DNA from: Cognatiyoonia sp965661665
GTDB lineage: Bacteria; Pseudomonadota; Alphaproteobacteria; Rhodobacterales; Rhodobacteraceae
NCBI RefSeq assembly: GCF_965661665.1
Contig: NZ_CBFIEO010000002.1
Coordinates: 150,706 to 214,705, forward strand
DNA length: 64,000 bases
Direction of reading: 5' to 3'
The translations under genes and the position numbers were made by a program. Below, piece after piece: positions 36,131 to 44,866 of this stretch. Each line of letters starts with the position of its first letter. The stretch's first letter is position 1. The notes below the pieces were generated by a model that saw only the letters and a list, made by a program, of their open reading frames with translations, was not told the origin of the DNA and searched no databases.

Positions 36131-37596
36131 CCCAGACCGTAGCGATCATTGGCGGCGGCGTCATCGGCGGCGGCTGGGCCGCGCGGTTCTTGTTGATGGG
36201 CTGGGATGTGCAGCTTTTTGACCCCGACCCAGAGGCGGAACGCAAGATGTCCGAGGTATTGGGCAACGCGCGGCGGTCTTTGCCGGGGTTGTCAGATGTG
36301 TCTTTGCCGCCAGAAGGCCGCTTGCGTCATTGCGCCACGATTTCGGAGGTGGCGGACGGCGCCGTCTGGATACAGGAAAGCGTGCCAGAGCGGTTGGACC
36401 TTAAGCGCAAGGTGTATCAGACGATTCAAGAGCATTGCGCGGAAGATGCGATCATTGGCTCCTCCACCAGTGGGTTCAAACCGTCAGAGCTGCAAGACTG
36501 CGCAACGCGACCCGAACAGATCGTGGTCACGCATCCGTTCAATCCGGTCTATCTGTTGCCGCTGGTTGAGCTTGTGGGGACGGCGAAAAACAGTGACGCG
36601 TTGATCCACCGCGCGAAAGACGTCCTAACCAGCGTCGGAATGTATCCGCTGCATATCAAAGCGGAAATTGACGCCCATATCGCGGACCGGTTGCTCGAAG
36701 CTGTCTGGCGGGAATCGCTCTGGCTGGTCAAAGATGGCATCGCCACGACGGAGGAGATCGACGACGCCATCCGCTATGGTTTTGGCTTGCGCTGGGCGCA
36801 GATGGGTCTTTTTGAAACTTACCGAATCGCGGGCGGCGAAGCGGGTATGCGGCACTTTATTTCTCAGTTCGGTCCGGCGCTCAGCTGGCCGTGGACCAAG
36901 CTGATGGATGTGCCGGAACTCACCGAGGAACTAACCAACCAAATCGCGGGGCAGTCCGATGCACAATCGGGGCATCTGAGCATTCGTGAGCTGGAGCGCG
37001 TCCGCGACAATAATTTGGTGACAATCTTGCGCGGGTTGAAGGCGCAGGATTGGGGGGCAGGGCGCATATTGAACGCGCAAGATGCGCGGGTGACGAAGAT
37101 TGCGAATTCAATCGACGATGTTGCCGACCTCAGCCAACCGATCCTGACGGTGAAACGCGCGGTGCCGCTCGATTGGACCGATTACAACGGTCACATGAAC
37201 GAGGCACGCTATTTACAAGCCTTTGGCGATGCGACCGACCAGCTGATGCTGATGATCGGTTGCGATGCGGACTATATCCAAAGCGGCGGCAGCTATTTCA
37301 CGGCAGAGACGCACATCCGGCATTTGGATGAGGTCCATGCAGGTGCGGAGATTGAAGTGCGCACGCAATGTCTTTTGGGCGAGGGTAAGAAATTGCACCT
37401 ATTCCATCAGATGATGTCAGGTGACACACTGCTCGCGACAGGAGAACACATGTTGATACACGTCAGCTTGGAGACCCGAAAAGCCTCGGAGCCTGCGGTG
37501 CAGGTCAGCGGACCGTTGGCTAAACTGGCGAAAGCACATGCGGCCTTGCCTCGACCAGAAGGGGCCGGATCAGCAGTTGGGGTCAGGGCAGGCTAG
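36127..37596 (+). CDS. lcdH: L-carnitine dehydrogenase fused to a thioesterase domain
   Basis: 489-residue fusion. Residues about 1-320 are a 3-hydroxyacyl-CoA-dehydrogenase-like carnitine 3-dehydrogenase: NAD loop IIGGGVIGGGWAARF, STSGFKPSEL, HPFNPVYLLPLVELVG. From about residue 340 a hotdog thioesterase starts, with LDWTDYNGHMNEARYLQAF. The fusion is known for carnitine users: oxidation of L-carnitine at one end, betainyl-CoA hydrolysis to glycine betaine at the other. The start overlaps the lipocalin stop (ATGA). The end shares CTAG with the convergent Nudix gene. Confidence 0.93.
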   Translation: MTQTVAIIGGGVIGGGWAARFLLMGWDVQLFDPDPEAERKMSEVLGNARRSLPGLSDVSLPPEGRLRHCATISEVADGAVWIQESVPERLDLKRKVYQTIQEHCAEDAIIGSSTSGFKPSELQDCATRPEQIVVTHPFNPVYLLPLVELVGTAKNSDALIHRAKDVLTSVGMYPLHIKAEIDAHIADRLLEAVWRESLWLVKDGIATTEEIDDAIRYGFGLRWAQMGLFETYRIAGGEAGMRHFISQFGPALSWPWTKLMDVPELTEELTNQIAGQSDAQSGHLSIRELERVRDNNLVTILRGLKAQDWGAGRILNAQDARVTKIANSIDDVADLSQPILTVKRAVPLDWTDYNGHMNEARYLQAFGDATDQLMLMIGCDADYIQSGGSYFTAETHIRHLDEVHAGAEIEVRTQCLLGEGKKLHLFHQMMSGDTLLATGEHMLIHVSLETRKASEPAVQVSGPLAKLAKAHAALPRPEGAGSAVGVRAG

Positions 37597-38252
37597 CCGA
37601 TGCGGCTGACGTGGTGGTCATCGTCATTGTTGCGGAAGAACGGCACGCTGGTTACGACGCGGTCGCCGTCAACGTAGGCGCGTAGCTCGGCCAAGACGAC
37701 TTTGGTGATGAAGGGCAGGTCATAGTCAAGCGCGTCTGTCAGTGCGACCCATTGCAGATGCGAAAGCTCGTCTTCTGCGTTTGTGAAATCATCAGGGTCT
37801 GTCTTCAAATTATCGGCGTCTGCCAAAAGAAATCTAGCGTCAAAACGTCGGGGTCGCCCTTGTGGGGTGACGGCGCGAAAGAACATCTCGAACGGGGCGG
37901 CGGGGACGTGGCCTGTTGCGGCAAACCCGCGCCAGCCTTGGGGTGCGCTGCCCCACGTGCCTGTTGCCCCAAGAATTTGACCGGTTTCTTCCCAAAGCTC
38001 CCGAACAGCGGCAGCAGCAACGGAGTGCGGGGTGAGGTTACTCTCGTCCGCTAACCGCTTGGCCGTTTGATCCGGCAATCCGGTCACCTCGATCTGCGCA
38101 TCGTTGGCATCGACCGCGCCGCCAGGAAACACGAATTTCCCAGGCATAAACACGGCCTTCGACCCGCGCTGCCCCATCAGAACGCTTGGACCTGCGCGCA
38201 TCTCTCGCAAGATGATGACGGTTGCGGCGTCTTTGATCGGCACATCGGTCAT
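37593..38252 (-). CDS. Nudix hydrolase
   Basis: 219-residue Nudix protein from ATG 38252 (MTDVPIKDAAT). The FVFPGGAVD turn precedes the box; AAAAVRELWEETG supplies the RExxEE core. It resembles the CoA-type or NUDT7/NUDT19-like hydrolases by the FPGG and the long spacing before RELWEE. The substrate is unknown. Its start overlaps the DUF983 stop (ATGA), so the two form an operon. Confidence 0.88.
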   Translation of the reverse strand: MTDVPIKDAATVIILREMRAGPSVLMGQRGSKAVFMPGKFVFPGGAVDANDAQIEVTGLPDQTAKRLADESNLTPHSVAAAAVRELWEETGQILGATGTWGSAPQGWRGFAATGHVPAAPFEMFFRAVTPQGRPRRFDARFLLADADNLKTDPDDFTNAEDELSHLQWVALTDALDYDLPFITKVVLAELRAYVDGDRVVTSVPFFRNNDDDHHVSRIG

Positions 38253-38635
38253 GGATTGGCTTTCAGCGCTTTGAACCCATGCATGAATTTCGCCCATTGG
38301 ATCGCGATGATCATGCCCTTGAGGCGTGGCAGTAAATACAGCGCCAAAGCCACGCAAAGCGCGGTCAGCCCCGTGGCCATCACCCACGGTTCGGGTCGGA
38401 AGCTGACCCAAACAAAATGCATCACAAACCCCATGATGTGACCGACCACAAGTATGGTCAGATAGGCTGGCCCGTCATCAGCGCGATGACCGCTCAAGTC
38501 TTGGCCGCAAACGTCACAAGCTGGCGCGGTCTTCAGGTACCCCTCAAAAAGATGCCCCTCACCGCAGTTCGGGCACTTGCGCCGCAGTCCATTCCAGACG
38601 GCAGGCTTCATAGGACGGTCTCCAGCGGCGTTCAT
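38249..38635 (-). CDS. DUF983 family membrane protein
   Basis: 128-residue protein from ATG 38635, preceded by AAGGAG eight bases upstream. The N-terminal zinc-ribbon-like part (RRKCPNCGEGHLF ... CDVCGQDL) is followed by two membrane helices (YLTILVVGHIMGFVMHFVW and MATGLTALCVALALYLLP). These are DUF983 features. The function is unknown; homologues sit near oxidase or Nudix genes. Confidence 0.88.
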   Translation of the reverse strand: MNAAGDRPMKPAVWNGLRRKCPNCGEGHLFEGYLKTAPACDVCGQDLSGHRADDGPAYLTILVVGHIMGFVMHFVWVSFRPEPWVMATGLTALCVALALYLLPRLKGMIIAIQWAKFMHGFKALKANP

Positions 38636-38800
38636 TGCGGCGCTCCTTGTCGGCCAGACATATGTGGTTCTTGCAGTGAAATAAGGGGGTAGCGCAAGGT
38701 CAGGCGACTTTTTTCCAGTAATTGCGACAGAAAAACTGCCGCGCCTCGTTTGATGGATATCTCCGGCAACAAAGCTGGGCATTTGAAAATGAGGTAGATA

Positions 38801-39292
38801 ATGAAGACGACACTCTTACTGGCAAGCATCGCAGCAGCCGCAACTCTTACGGCGGTTGACGCTAAGGCCAAGGGCGGGCACGGCATGGATTTCGCCACGC
38901 TGGATGCAAACCAAGACGGTCAGATCACGATGGACGAATTGGAAGCGCAGGCGGAAACACGTTTTGCCGCAGCCGATACGAACGGTGATGGCGTTTTGTC
39001 CGCAGAGGAAATGACAGCCGCCGCGAACGGGCGCGCGGCGGAACGTGTTGCGCGGATGATCGAACGACTTGATACAGATGGTGATGGCGCGGTGAGCCTT
39101 GCTGAGATGGAAGCGGCCCGCGAAGGGCGTGGTGGTGATCGCGCGGCCCGCATGTTCGAACGTGTCGACGCCAATGAAGACGGTGCCATCAGTGCCGAAG
39201 AGTTTGAGGCAGCAAAAGAGCGGGGCCGTGGTGGGCGTCACGGTCACGGTGGCTCCAAAGGTCAGCGTGATGGTGCGTCAAACGACGGCTAA
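38801..39292 (+). CDS. Secreted protein with four EF-hand calcium sites
   Basis: 163 residues. A signal peptide (LLLASIAAAATLTAVDAKA) is followed by four EF loops: DANQDGQITMDE, DTNGDGVLSAEE, DTDGDGAVSLAE and DANEDGAISAEE, each with Asp at 1, 3 and 5 and Glu at 12. The tail is rich in Gly, Arg and His. It probably binds calcium in the periplasm. It lies just before an ECF sigma gene on the same strand, but a strong terminator separates them. Confidence 0.9.
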   Translation: MKTTLLLASIAAAATLTAVDAKAKGGHGMDFATLDANQDGQITMDELEAQAETRFAAADTNGDGVLSAEEMTAAANGRAAERVARMIERLDTDGDGAVSLAEMEAAREGRGGDRAARMFERVDANEDGAISAEEFEAAKERGRGGRHGHGGSKGQRDGASNDG

Positions 39293-39302
39293 GTCCCCCC
39301 GT

Positions 39303-39332
39303 CAGCAGGGGCTGCCCCAGCCCCTGCTGTTT
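39303..39332 (+). terminator. Terminator after the EF-hand gene
   Basis: CAGCAGGGGCTG (39303-39314), loop CCC, CAGCCCCTGCTG (39318-39329), then a short T-run: a perfect 12-bp stem 11 bp past the stop codon. It separates the EF-hand gene from the sigma factor gene. Confidence 0.8.
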
Positions 39333-39367
39333 GCCTCTTACCGATCCACATCGTACCAAAGGCACGA

Positions 39368-39949
39368 ATGGAAGACCTCAGCCAAGCTCCTGATGCGGCC
39401 CTCTTGGTGGCCTATGCGAATGGGGATCCAGACGCAGCGCAGCTTCTCACGCAGAGGCTGCTGCCAGCGGTCTATGGGCAAGCGATGCGCATGTTGACGG
39501 ACAGGGCGGAGGCTGAAGACGTGGCGCAAGAGGCGATGATCCGGCTGTGGAAAATCGCACCGGATTGGCGGCAGGGAGAGGCCCAGGTCAGCACGTGGCT
39601 GTACCGTGTGGTGGCAAATTTGTGCACCGATCGCTTGCGTAAACGGCGTGCGAGCGTTGGCTTGGACCAAGTGGCCGAAGTGTCCGACGGCGCCCCCAGC
39701 TCGGCGGATGAATTGCAACGGGAAACTCGCATCAAAGCACTGAAAGACGCGCTTGCCCAATTGCCGGAGCGACAGGCGCAGGCGGTGGCTTTGCGACATT
39801 TGGAAGGGTTCAGCAATCCGGAGATTGCAGAAATCATGGACATCAACGTGACGTCAGTGGAAAGTCTGACGGCGCGTGGCAAACGCGCCCTTGCGGCGCT
39901 TCTGTCGAACCAAAAGGAAGCATTGGGGTTTGAAGATGACACCATCTGA
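39368..39949 (+). CDS. ECF-type RNA polymerase sigma factor
   Basis: 193-residue sigma-70 family protein with only regions 2 and 4. Region 2 has RAEAEDVAQEAMIRLWK and STWLYRVVANLCTDRLRKR. Region 4 has LPERQAQAVALRHLEGFSN and the helix-turn-helix EIAEIMDINVTSVESLTARG. It overlaps the next gene by 14 bp; that gene is a probable membrane anti-sigma. The sigma target promoters are not evident here. Confidence 0.93.
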   Translation: MEDLSQAPDAALLVAYANGDPDAAQLLTQRLLPAVYGQAMRMLTDRAEAEDVAQEAMIRLWKIAPDWRQGEAQVSTWLYRVVANLCTDRLRKRRASVGLDQVAEVSDGAPSSADELQRETRIKALKDALAQLPERQAQAVALRHLEGFSNPEIAEIMDINVTSVESLTARGKRALAALLSNQKEALGFEDDTI

Positions 39950-40289
39950 CGACAAGAAATTGGACGCGCTTTTTGGCGAGGTTAGGTCGGATCCGGTTGA
40001 GCCCAGTTCTGATCTCATGGCCCGTGTGCTGGCGGATGCCGCTGCGATGCAACCCGTTGCTGCCGCTCAGAGCGTTGCTAAGAATCCGCTCGGCAGCAGG
40101 ATCCTCAGCGCGATTGGCGGTTGGCCCGCGCTGAGTGGCGTGGCCGCAGCAGGCGTTGCAGGGCTTTGGATTGGATTGGTGCCGCCGGACGCAGTCGATG
40201 TGTGGATGGCCGAAGCGCTGGGTCAATCGACCGAAGTGTCGCTGATAGATGAGTTTTCGATACTCGATGAAGGATGGGTTGATGGCTGA
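39936..40289 (+). CDS. Probable membrane-anchored regulator of the ECF sigma factor
   Basis: 117 residues from ATG 39936. A soluble N-terminal part (DDKKLDALFGEVRSDPVEPS) is followed by one membrane helix (LSGVAAAGVAGLWIGLVPP) and a short acidic tail. It overlaps the sigma gene by 14 bp and the next gene by 8 bp. Position, size and topology suggest an anti-sigma factor. No ZAS zinc motif is seen, so the assignment is by context. Confidence 0.65.
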   Translation: MTPSDDKKLDALFGEVRSDPVEPSSDLMARVLADAAAMQPVAAAQSVAKNPLGSRILSAIGGWPALSGVAAAGVAGLWIGLVPPDAVDVWMAEALGQSTEVSLIDEFSILDEGWVDG

Positions 40290-40746
40290 AGCAAAAGGGA
40301 AAGGCCCAAGCCGGATTTGGCGGCTTGTGTTGGTTTTGTCGCTGGCATTGAACCTTGCCGTGGTTGGGTTGGTCGTTGGCGTTGGTCTACGCGCCGCTGG
40401 GGGTAAGCCGCCCCGATCTGTGGAGTTCGGATTTGGCGTGATTGGTCAAGCGCTGACCCAAGAGCAACGCCGCGAAATTGGGCGCAGCTTGCGCGCAGAC
40501 CCATCTGTGCGTCGCGCAGGTCGCCCCAACCGCGTCATGGTTGAAGCGTTGATTGCGGTTTTGCGCGCGCCCGTCGTTGATGAGGCGCAGCTGACGGCGG
40601 CGCTTGATGGTGCAAGCCGTCGCGCAGAAACGCTCCAAACCGCTGCGCGAACCGCCTTTGTGACTCAGGTTCTCGCGATGAGTGACGTAGAACGCCTCGC
40701 CCTTGCGGAACGACTGGAGGGCCTGTCGAAGCGGCGCGACCGGTAG
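40282..40746 (+). CDS. Periplasmic heavy-metal-sensor-like protein (CnrR/CpxP type)
   Basis: 154 residues from ATG 40282 (RBS AAGGA ten bases upstream). A membrane helix (LVLVLSLALNLAVVGLVVGV) is followed by an arginine-rich helical periplasmic domain: QALTQEQRREIGRSLRADPS, then LMEAL-like MVEALIAVLRAPVVDEAQL. It resembles periplasmic metal-sensor/CpxP-like proteins. It ends the sigma operon, consistent with sensing envelope state or metal. The function is inferred. Confidence 0.75.
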   Translation: MAEAKGKGPSRIWRLVLVLSLALNLAVVGLVVGVGLRAAGGKPPRSVEFGFGVIGQALTQEQRREIGRSLRADPSVRRAGRPNRVMVEALIAVLRAPVVDEAQLTAALDGASRRAETLQTAARTAFVTQVLAMSDVERLALAERLEGLSKRRDR

Positions 40747-40755
40747 CGAGGTGGC

Positions 40756-42143
40756 TTACGCGACGCGGGAGCTGATGGCGACCTTGTTGCGGCCGCCCAC
40801 TTTCGCTTCAAACAAGGCGGCGTCGGCCAAGTCAAAAAGACGTTCAGCAGGCAGCGCATCTGGCCCAAGGTGATCATCGACTGCGACCCCAACCGAGACC
40901 GTAACGCTGATTGATGCGGCTTTGTCGTCAAGCGCAAATGGCGTTTGGTTGACAGTCGCCCGCATCCGCTCGGCGGCCAAGTTTGCTTGCGCCAAAGAGG
41001 TGTCAGGCATGCCCACAAGAAACTCCTCCCCCCAATGCGGGCAACAAGGTCAATCGCACGGAAATTCTTGCGCAGGCGGCCGGCAACGCTGGTCAGAACC
41101 TGATCGCCCGCGGCATGGCCGTATCGGTCATTGATCTTTTTGAAATGATCAATGTCGAGGACGAGCACCGCATAGCTTTTATGCGCGTCACCGGCTTCTT
41201 TCGCGATTTTGGCAAGATGCACCTTGGCGTAGCGGCGATTGTGAAGACCAGTCAGGGGATCGGTGATCGCTGCGAACAGCCCGTTTTTGATCTTTTCCAT
41301 TTTGTGGTTGACGCGGGTCTTTTGCCGAATGAGGTTGGCCACCCTGATCTTCAACTCCTCCGGCCCGATATTCTGGAATGCGACGTCATTCGCGACCAGA
41401 TCGAGCAAGTTGGCGGCAAGTGAGTCTGCACCCACGGGCACGAGAGCGAGGATATTGGTCCGTCGTGAGCTTTGGCGCGCCTTCAGATCGGACACCAGTT
41501 GACAAACCTTCGTGTCGTTAGGCCTGCAAGTCACTTCCAAAATGCAAAGATCGGCTGGGCGGTCGTCCGCGGCACTGTTGAGCATTTGGGTGCGAGGGGT
41601 TGATTTGAGCGATGAAATACTGGCATCCATCACCATTTTGGAAACTGCTTCGGAGCCGTCAAACTCCGCCGGGATGAACCGGACAACGGCGGGTGTCAGC
41701 ATGGGGGCGACAGCTTCGTCAAACCCAAATGCACGCGCGGTTTCATCTTTGATGCACCAGTCAAGGTCCGACCGACGTCGCCGCAACAACCCGCGAATAA
41801 GGGCCAACATCAGCGAGTCGCTGATCGGCCGTGTCAGCACATCGTCAACGCCCGCATCGAGCGCGGCAAACCGTGCGCGGTTGGTGTCGGCCAAACCAAT
41901 GGCGAAGATGGCCAATTCGCCCATTGGGTAGGCCGCACGGATTGATGTGCAAAACTGGTGCGTGTCCTCTGTTGGATCCGACATATTGAGCAGCATCAGA
42001 TCGGGTTTTTCCTCCGCGATCGTTTTTCGCGCTTCGTCGCATGTTGTTGCGGTAAAGACTTGGTATTGTGCGGCAATAAGTTTGACCCGAAGCACAATAC
42101 GATTGGTTGCAACGCTATCTACAATCAGAATAGAGCCTGCCAT
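40756..42143 (-). pseudogene. pleD: PleD-like response regulator/diguanylate cyclase broken at GGDEF by one-base deletion
   Basis: The first part encodes two receiver-like domains (MAGSILIVDSVATNR..., then ADLCILEVTCRPND) and the start of a GGDEF domain (DPLTGLHNRRYA, VLDIDHFKKINDRYGH). The I-site-like RAID is followed by LVARIGG. Here the frame is lost. The minus strand has six G at 41033-41028 where seven are needed for GGEEF. The other frame then continues correctly (FLVGMPDTSLAQANLAAERM ... ISVTVSVGVA) to the stop at 40756. Read without repair, the frame runs to 40665 with unrelated residues. In the first receiver the phospho-Asp position is Asn (LLNMSD). It is either a real null, a slippery-tract variant or an assembly error. 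Confidence 0.85.
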
Positions 42144-42236
42144 GTTTTCCTTATCCTCTTGGCGTACGCCGTCCCCATGAGGACAAGTTGAACTGAATTG
42201 GTTAAGAATATCTTGCCGCCGTTGAAAGGAAGTTGA

Positions 42237-42515
42237 ATGTCGCCTGAAGCCGCCGAAACCGTTGCGCTAAACGCATTGGGATGGCTTGTGCAAAATGATG
42301 AGATATTGCCCTTGTTTCTTGGGTCTACAGGGAGCGCGGAATCGGATTTGAAGACCCGTTTGGGAGATCCAGCTTTCCTTGCCTCGGTCCTTGAGTTTTT
42401 GACAATGGATGATGCTTGGGTCGTGGCGTTCTGTGACACGGTTAATCTTGCCTACGATGATCCGTTGAAGGCCCGCTATGCGTTGCCGGGGGCGGAGCAA
42501 GTACATTGGACATGA
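42237..42515 (+). CDS. DUF3572 family protein
   Basis: 92-residue helical protein matching DUF3572: AETVALNALGWLVQND near the start and LASVLEFLTMDDAWVVAFCD in the second half. The function is unknown. It is divergent from the pleD-like gene across 93 bp. Its stop overlaps the next start (ATGA). It commonly neighbours pleD in this group. Confidence 0.85.
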   Translation: MSPEAAETVALNALGWLVQNDEILPLFLGSTGSAESDLKTRLGDPAFLASVLEFLTMDDAWVVAFCDTVNLAYDDPLKARYALPGAEQVHWT

Positions 42516-43222
42516 CAAAGGGGCCCAATTTGAAGGGCGTTATTTTTGACAAAGACGGGACGCTCTTTGATTTCAACGCCACTTGGGGCGCTTGGGCTGG
42601 CACCATGATCTCGGCAGAAGCGGGGGGCGATACATCTCTCATCACCGCCCTGTCGCACCGTTTGGGCTACGACTACGGCGCAGGTCGATTTCAGCCTGGC
42701 AGCATCGTCATTGCCGAAACCGTCGATGTGGTCGCGGATGCGATCCTTGATGTGCTGCAAAAGGACGACAAGCCATCGCTCATTCAGCGTATGAACGCTG
42801 CGGCGCAACAGGTGCCACAGGCAGAAGCCGCACCTCTGATCCCATTCTTCGAAACGATGCGATCTTTGAACATGAAACTGGGCGTTGCGACCAACGACAC
42901 CGAAGGTCCCGCGCGGACGCATCTGGCGCGGGCGGGTGTGGTCGACATGCTCGACTTCGTGGCAGGCTCGGATTCAGGCTTTGGCGGAAAACCGGCCCCC
43001 GGGCAGTTGCTTGCATTTTGTGAGGCGGTTGGGCTCACGCCAGAGGTCTGCGCGATGGTGGGCGACAGCACCCATGACCTTTTCGCGGGCCAATCTGCGG
43101 GCATGCGCACTATCGGCGTTCTGACCGGCCCTGCATTGCGCGCGGAGCTGGAGCCCCACGCAGATGTCGTCTTGGACAGCATCGCGGACATACCAAGCTG
43201 GATCGCGGCAAACCGCCTTTAG
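42512..43222 (+). CDS. HAD family hydrolase (phosphoglycolate-phosphatase-like)
   Basis: 236-residue HAD hydrolase. Motif I is VIFDKDGTLFDF (nucleophile DKDGT), motif II LGVATNDTEG, and motif III/IV GKPAPGQLL followed by AMVGDSTHDL. ATG 42512 overlaps the DUF3572 stop; a TTG two codons earlier is less likely. The substrate is unknown; phosphoglycolate is the usual automatic guess. Confidence 0.92.
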   Translation: MTKGPNLKGVIFDKDGTLFDFNATWGAWAGTMISAEAGGDTSLITALSHRLGYDYGAGRFQPGSIVIAETVDVVADAILDVLQKDDKPSLIQRMNAAAQQVPQAEAAPLIPFFETMRSLNMKLGVATNDTEGPARTHLARAGVVDMLDFVAGSDSGFGGKPAPGQLLAFCEAVGLTPEVCAMVGDSTHDLFAGQSAGMRTIGVLTGPALRAELEPHADVVLDSIADIPSWIAANRL

Positions 43223-43300
43223 CGACAAGATCTGTCGCAAACCGATAAACACTCACCAACGTCTCTTTTCAATCTGGTGGCGAGGCACAGGAGATATGAC

Positions 43301-44854
43301 ATGGCAGTAGGTGCAAGACGTCGGGGTGGGGGACGCGCAGGCAATGCCTCGCGTCGGGCCAAAGGGGCCATCGACCAAATGCCGTGGAACCCGCCGATCA
43401 ACATCGATCAGCCAACCGAACCGCTGAACGAAGAGGGCGTTCAAGCCATCCACAACGGCGCGATGACGATCCTAGAGGACATCGGCATAGAGTTTTTGAA
43501 TGAAGAGGCGATTGAGCTTTTCAAAGAGGTGGGTTGTAAGGTCGACGGCTCCAACGTCCGGATGGACCGCCACTGGGTGATGGAGATGGTGGGCAAAGCC
43601 CCTTCCCAATTCGACATCACGCCGCGCAATCCGGCCCATAAGATCACAATTGGCGGCAAGCAATTGCTCTTCGGCAATGTGTCTTCCCCACCCAACTACT
43701 ATGATCTTGAGATCGGCAAAAAAGTGCCCGGCACGCGGGAGCAATGCGCCAACTTGCTGCGGCTCACCCAGTACTTCAACTGCATCCACTTCGCGGGTGG
43801 CTATCCAGTGGAACCTGTTGATATCCATGCCTCCGTCCGGCATTTGGACGTGCTTTATGACAAGCTGACCCTGACTGACAAAGTGGTTCACGCCTATTCG
43901 CTTGGCAAAGAGCGGGTTGAAGACGTGATGGAGATGGTGCGCATCGCAGGCGGCATGACGGATGAGGAATTCGAAGCCAAGCCGCACATGTACACCAACA
44001 TCAACTCCACATCACCCTTGAAGCACGATGTGCCGATGATCGATGGCTGTTTGCGGCTCGCCCGACGGGGGCAGGCGGTTGTCGTGACGCCGTTCACTTT
44101 GGCTGGTGCGATGGCGCCTGTCACAATGTCTGGTGCGGTCACTTTGTCGATTGCCGAAGGTCTCAGCGCCATCGCGCTGTTCCAATATGTCCGCCCCGGC
44201 ACGCCGTGCGTGATTGGCACCTTCACATCGAACGTCGATATGAAATCAGGGGCACCGGCCTTCGGTACGCCCGAATACATGCGTGCGACCCAAATGACGG
44301 GGCAAATGGCGCGGTTTTACGGGCTGCCGATGCGTGCCTCCGGCGTCTGTGCCGCTAACGTCCCCGATGGGCAGGCAATGTGGGAGACGTCAAATTCGCT
44401 TTGGTCCGCTGTCCAATCTGGCACCAACATCGTCTATCACGCGGCGGGCTGGCTCGAAGGTGGCTTGATTGCAAGCCCTGAGAAATTCGTCATGGATTGC
44501 GAAGTTCTTCAAATGATTCAGCGCTATATGCAGCCTGGGATCACGGCAACAGGGCCGGACGACATCGCCCTTGATGCTATTCGGGAGGTTGGAGCAAACG
44601 GCCATTACTTTGGTATTCGACACACCCAAGACCGCTACCAATCCGCGTTCTATCAGCCTTTCGTTTCTGACTGGCGCAATTTTGAAGCGTGGGAGGTCGC
44701 AGGCGGCATCTGGACTGCGGAACGAGCGCATCAGACCTACAAGGACATCCTATCAACGTTCGAAGCGCCTGCGATGGACGATGGGATCAGGGAAGAATTG
44801 CAAGCCTTCGTCGAAAACCGAAAGGCGGAGGGAGGGGCGCCAACTGATTTCTGA
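43301..44854 (+). CDS. MttB-family (non-pyrrolysine) methylamine/betaine methyltransferase
   Basis: 517-residue MttB superfamily protein from ATG 43301 with ACAGGAG upstream. The N-terminus is basic (VGARRRGGGRAGNASRR), followed by the barrel with GIEFLNEEAIELF, LLFGNVSSPPNYYD, GGYPVEPVDIHAS and VVVTPFTLAGAMAPVTMSGA. The frame has no internal TAG, so it is a non-Pyl member such as glycine betaine methyltransferases. No corrinoid-binding protein gene is adjacent. Aerobic roseobacter homologues are common, but their substrate is uncertain. Confidence 0.88.
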   Translation: MAVGARRRGGGRAGNASRRAKGAIDQMPWNPPINIDQPTEPLNEEGVQAIHNGAMTILEDIGIEFLNEEAIELFKEVGCKVDGSNVRMDRHWVMEMVGKAPSQFDITPRNPAHKITIGGKQLLFGNVSSPPNYYDLEIGKKVPGTREQCANLLRLTQYFNCIHFAGGYPVEPVDIHASVRHLDVLYDKLTLTDKVVHAYSLGKERVEDVMEMVRIAGGMTDEEFEAKPHMYTNINSTSPLKHDVPMIDGCLRLARRGQAVVVTPFTLAGAMAPVTMSGAVTLSIAEGLSAIALFQYVRPGTPCVIGTFTSNVDMKSGAPAFGTPEYMRATQMTGQMARFYGLPMRASGVCAANVPDGQAMWETSNSLWSAVQSGTNIVYHAAGWLEGGLIASPEKFVMDCEVLQMIQRYMQPGITATGPDDIALDAIREVGANGHYFGIRHTQDRYQSAFYQPFVSDWRNFEAWEVAGGIWTAERAHQTYKDILSTFEAPAMDDGIREELQAFVENRKAEGGAPTDF

Positions 44855-44866
44855 CGCCCCAACCGA

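Noticed and set aside
40665..40755. Extra C-terminal tail of the PleD-like frame
   Set aside because: These codons follow the frameshift and lie antisense to the sensor-like gene; they are out-of-frame translation.
43301..44854. Pyrrolysine-containing trimethylamine methyltransferase
   Set aside because: There is no in-frame TAG in the gene, so it belongs to the non-pyrrolysine branch.
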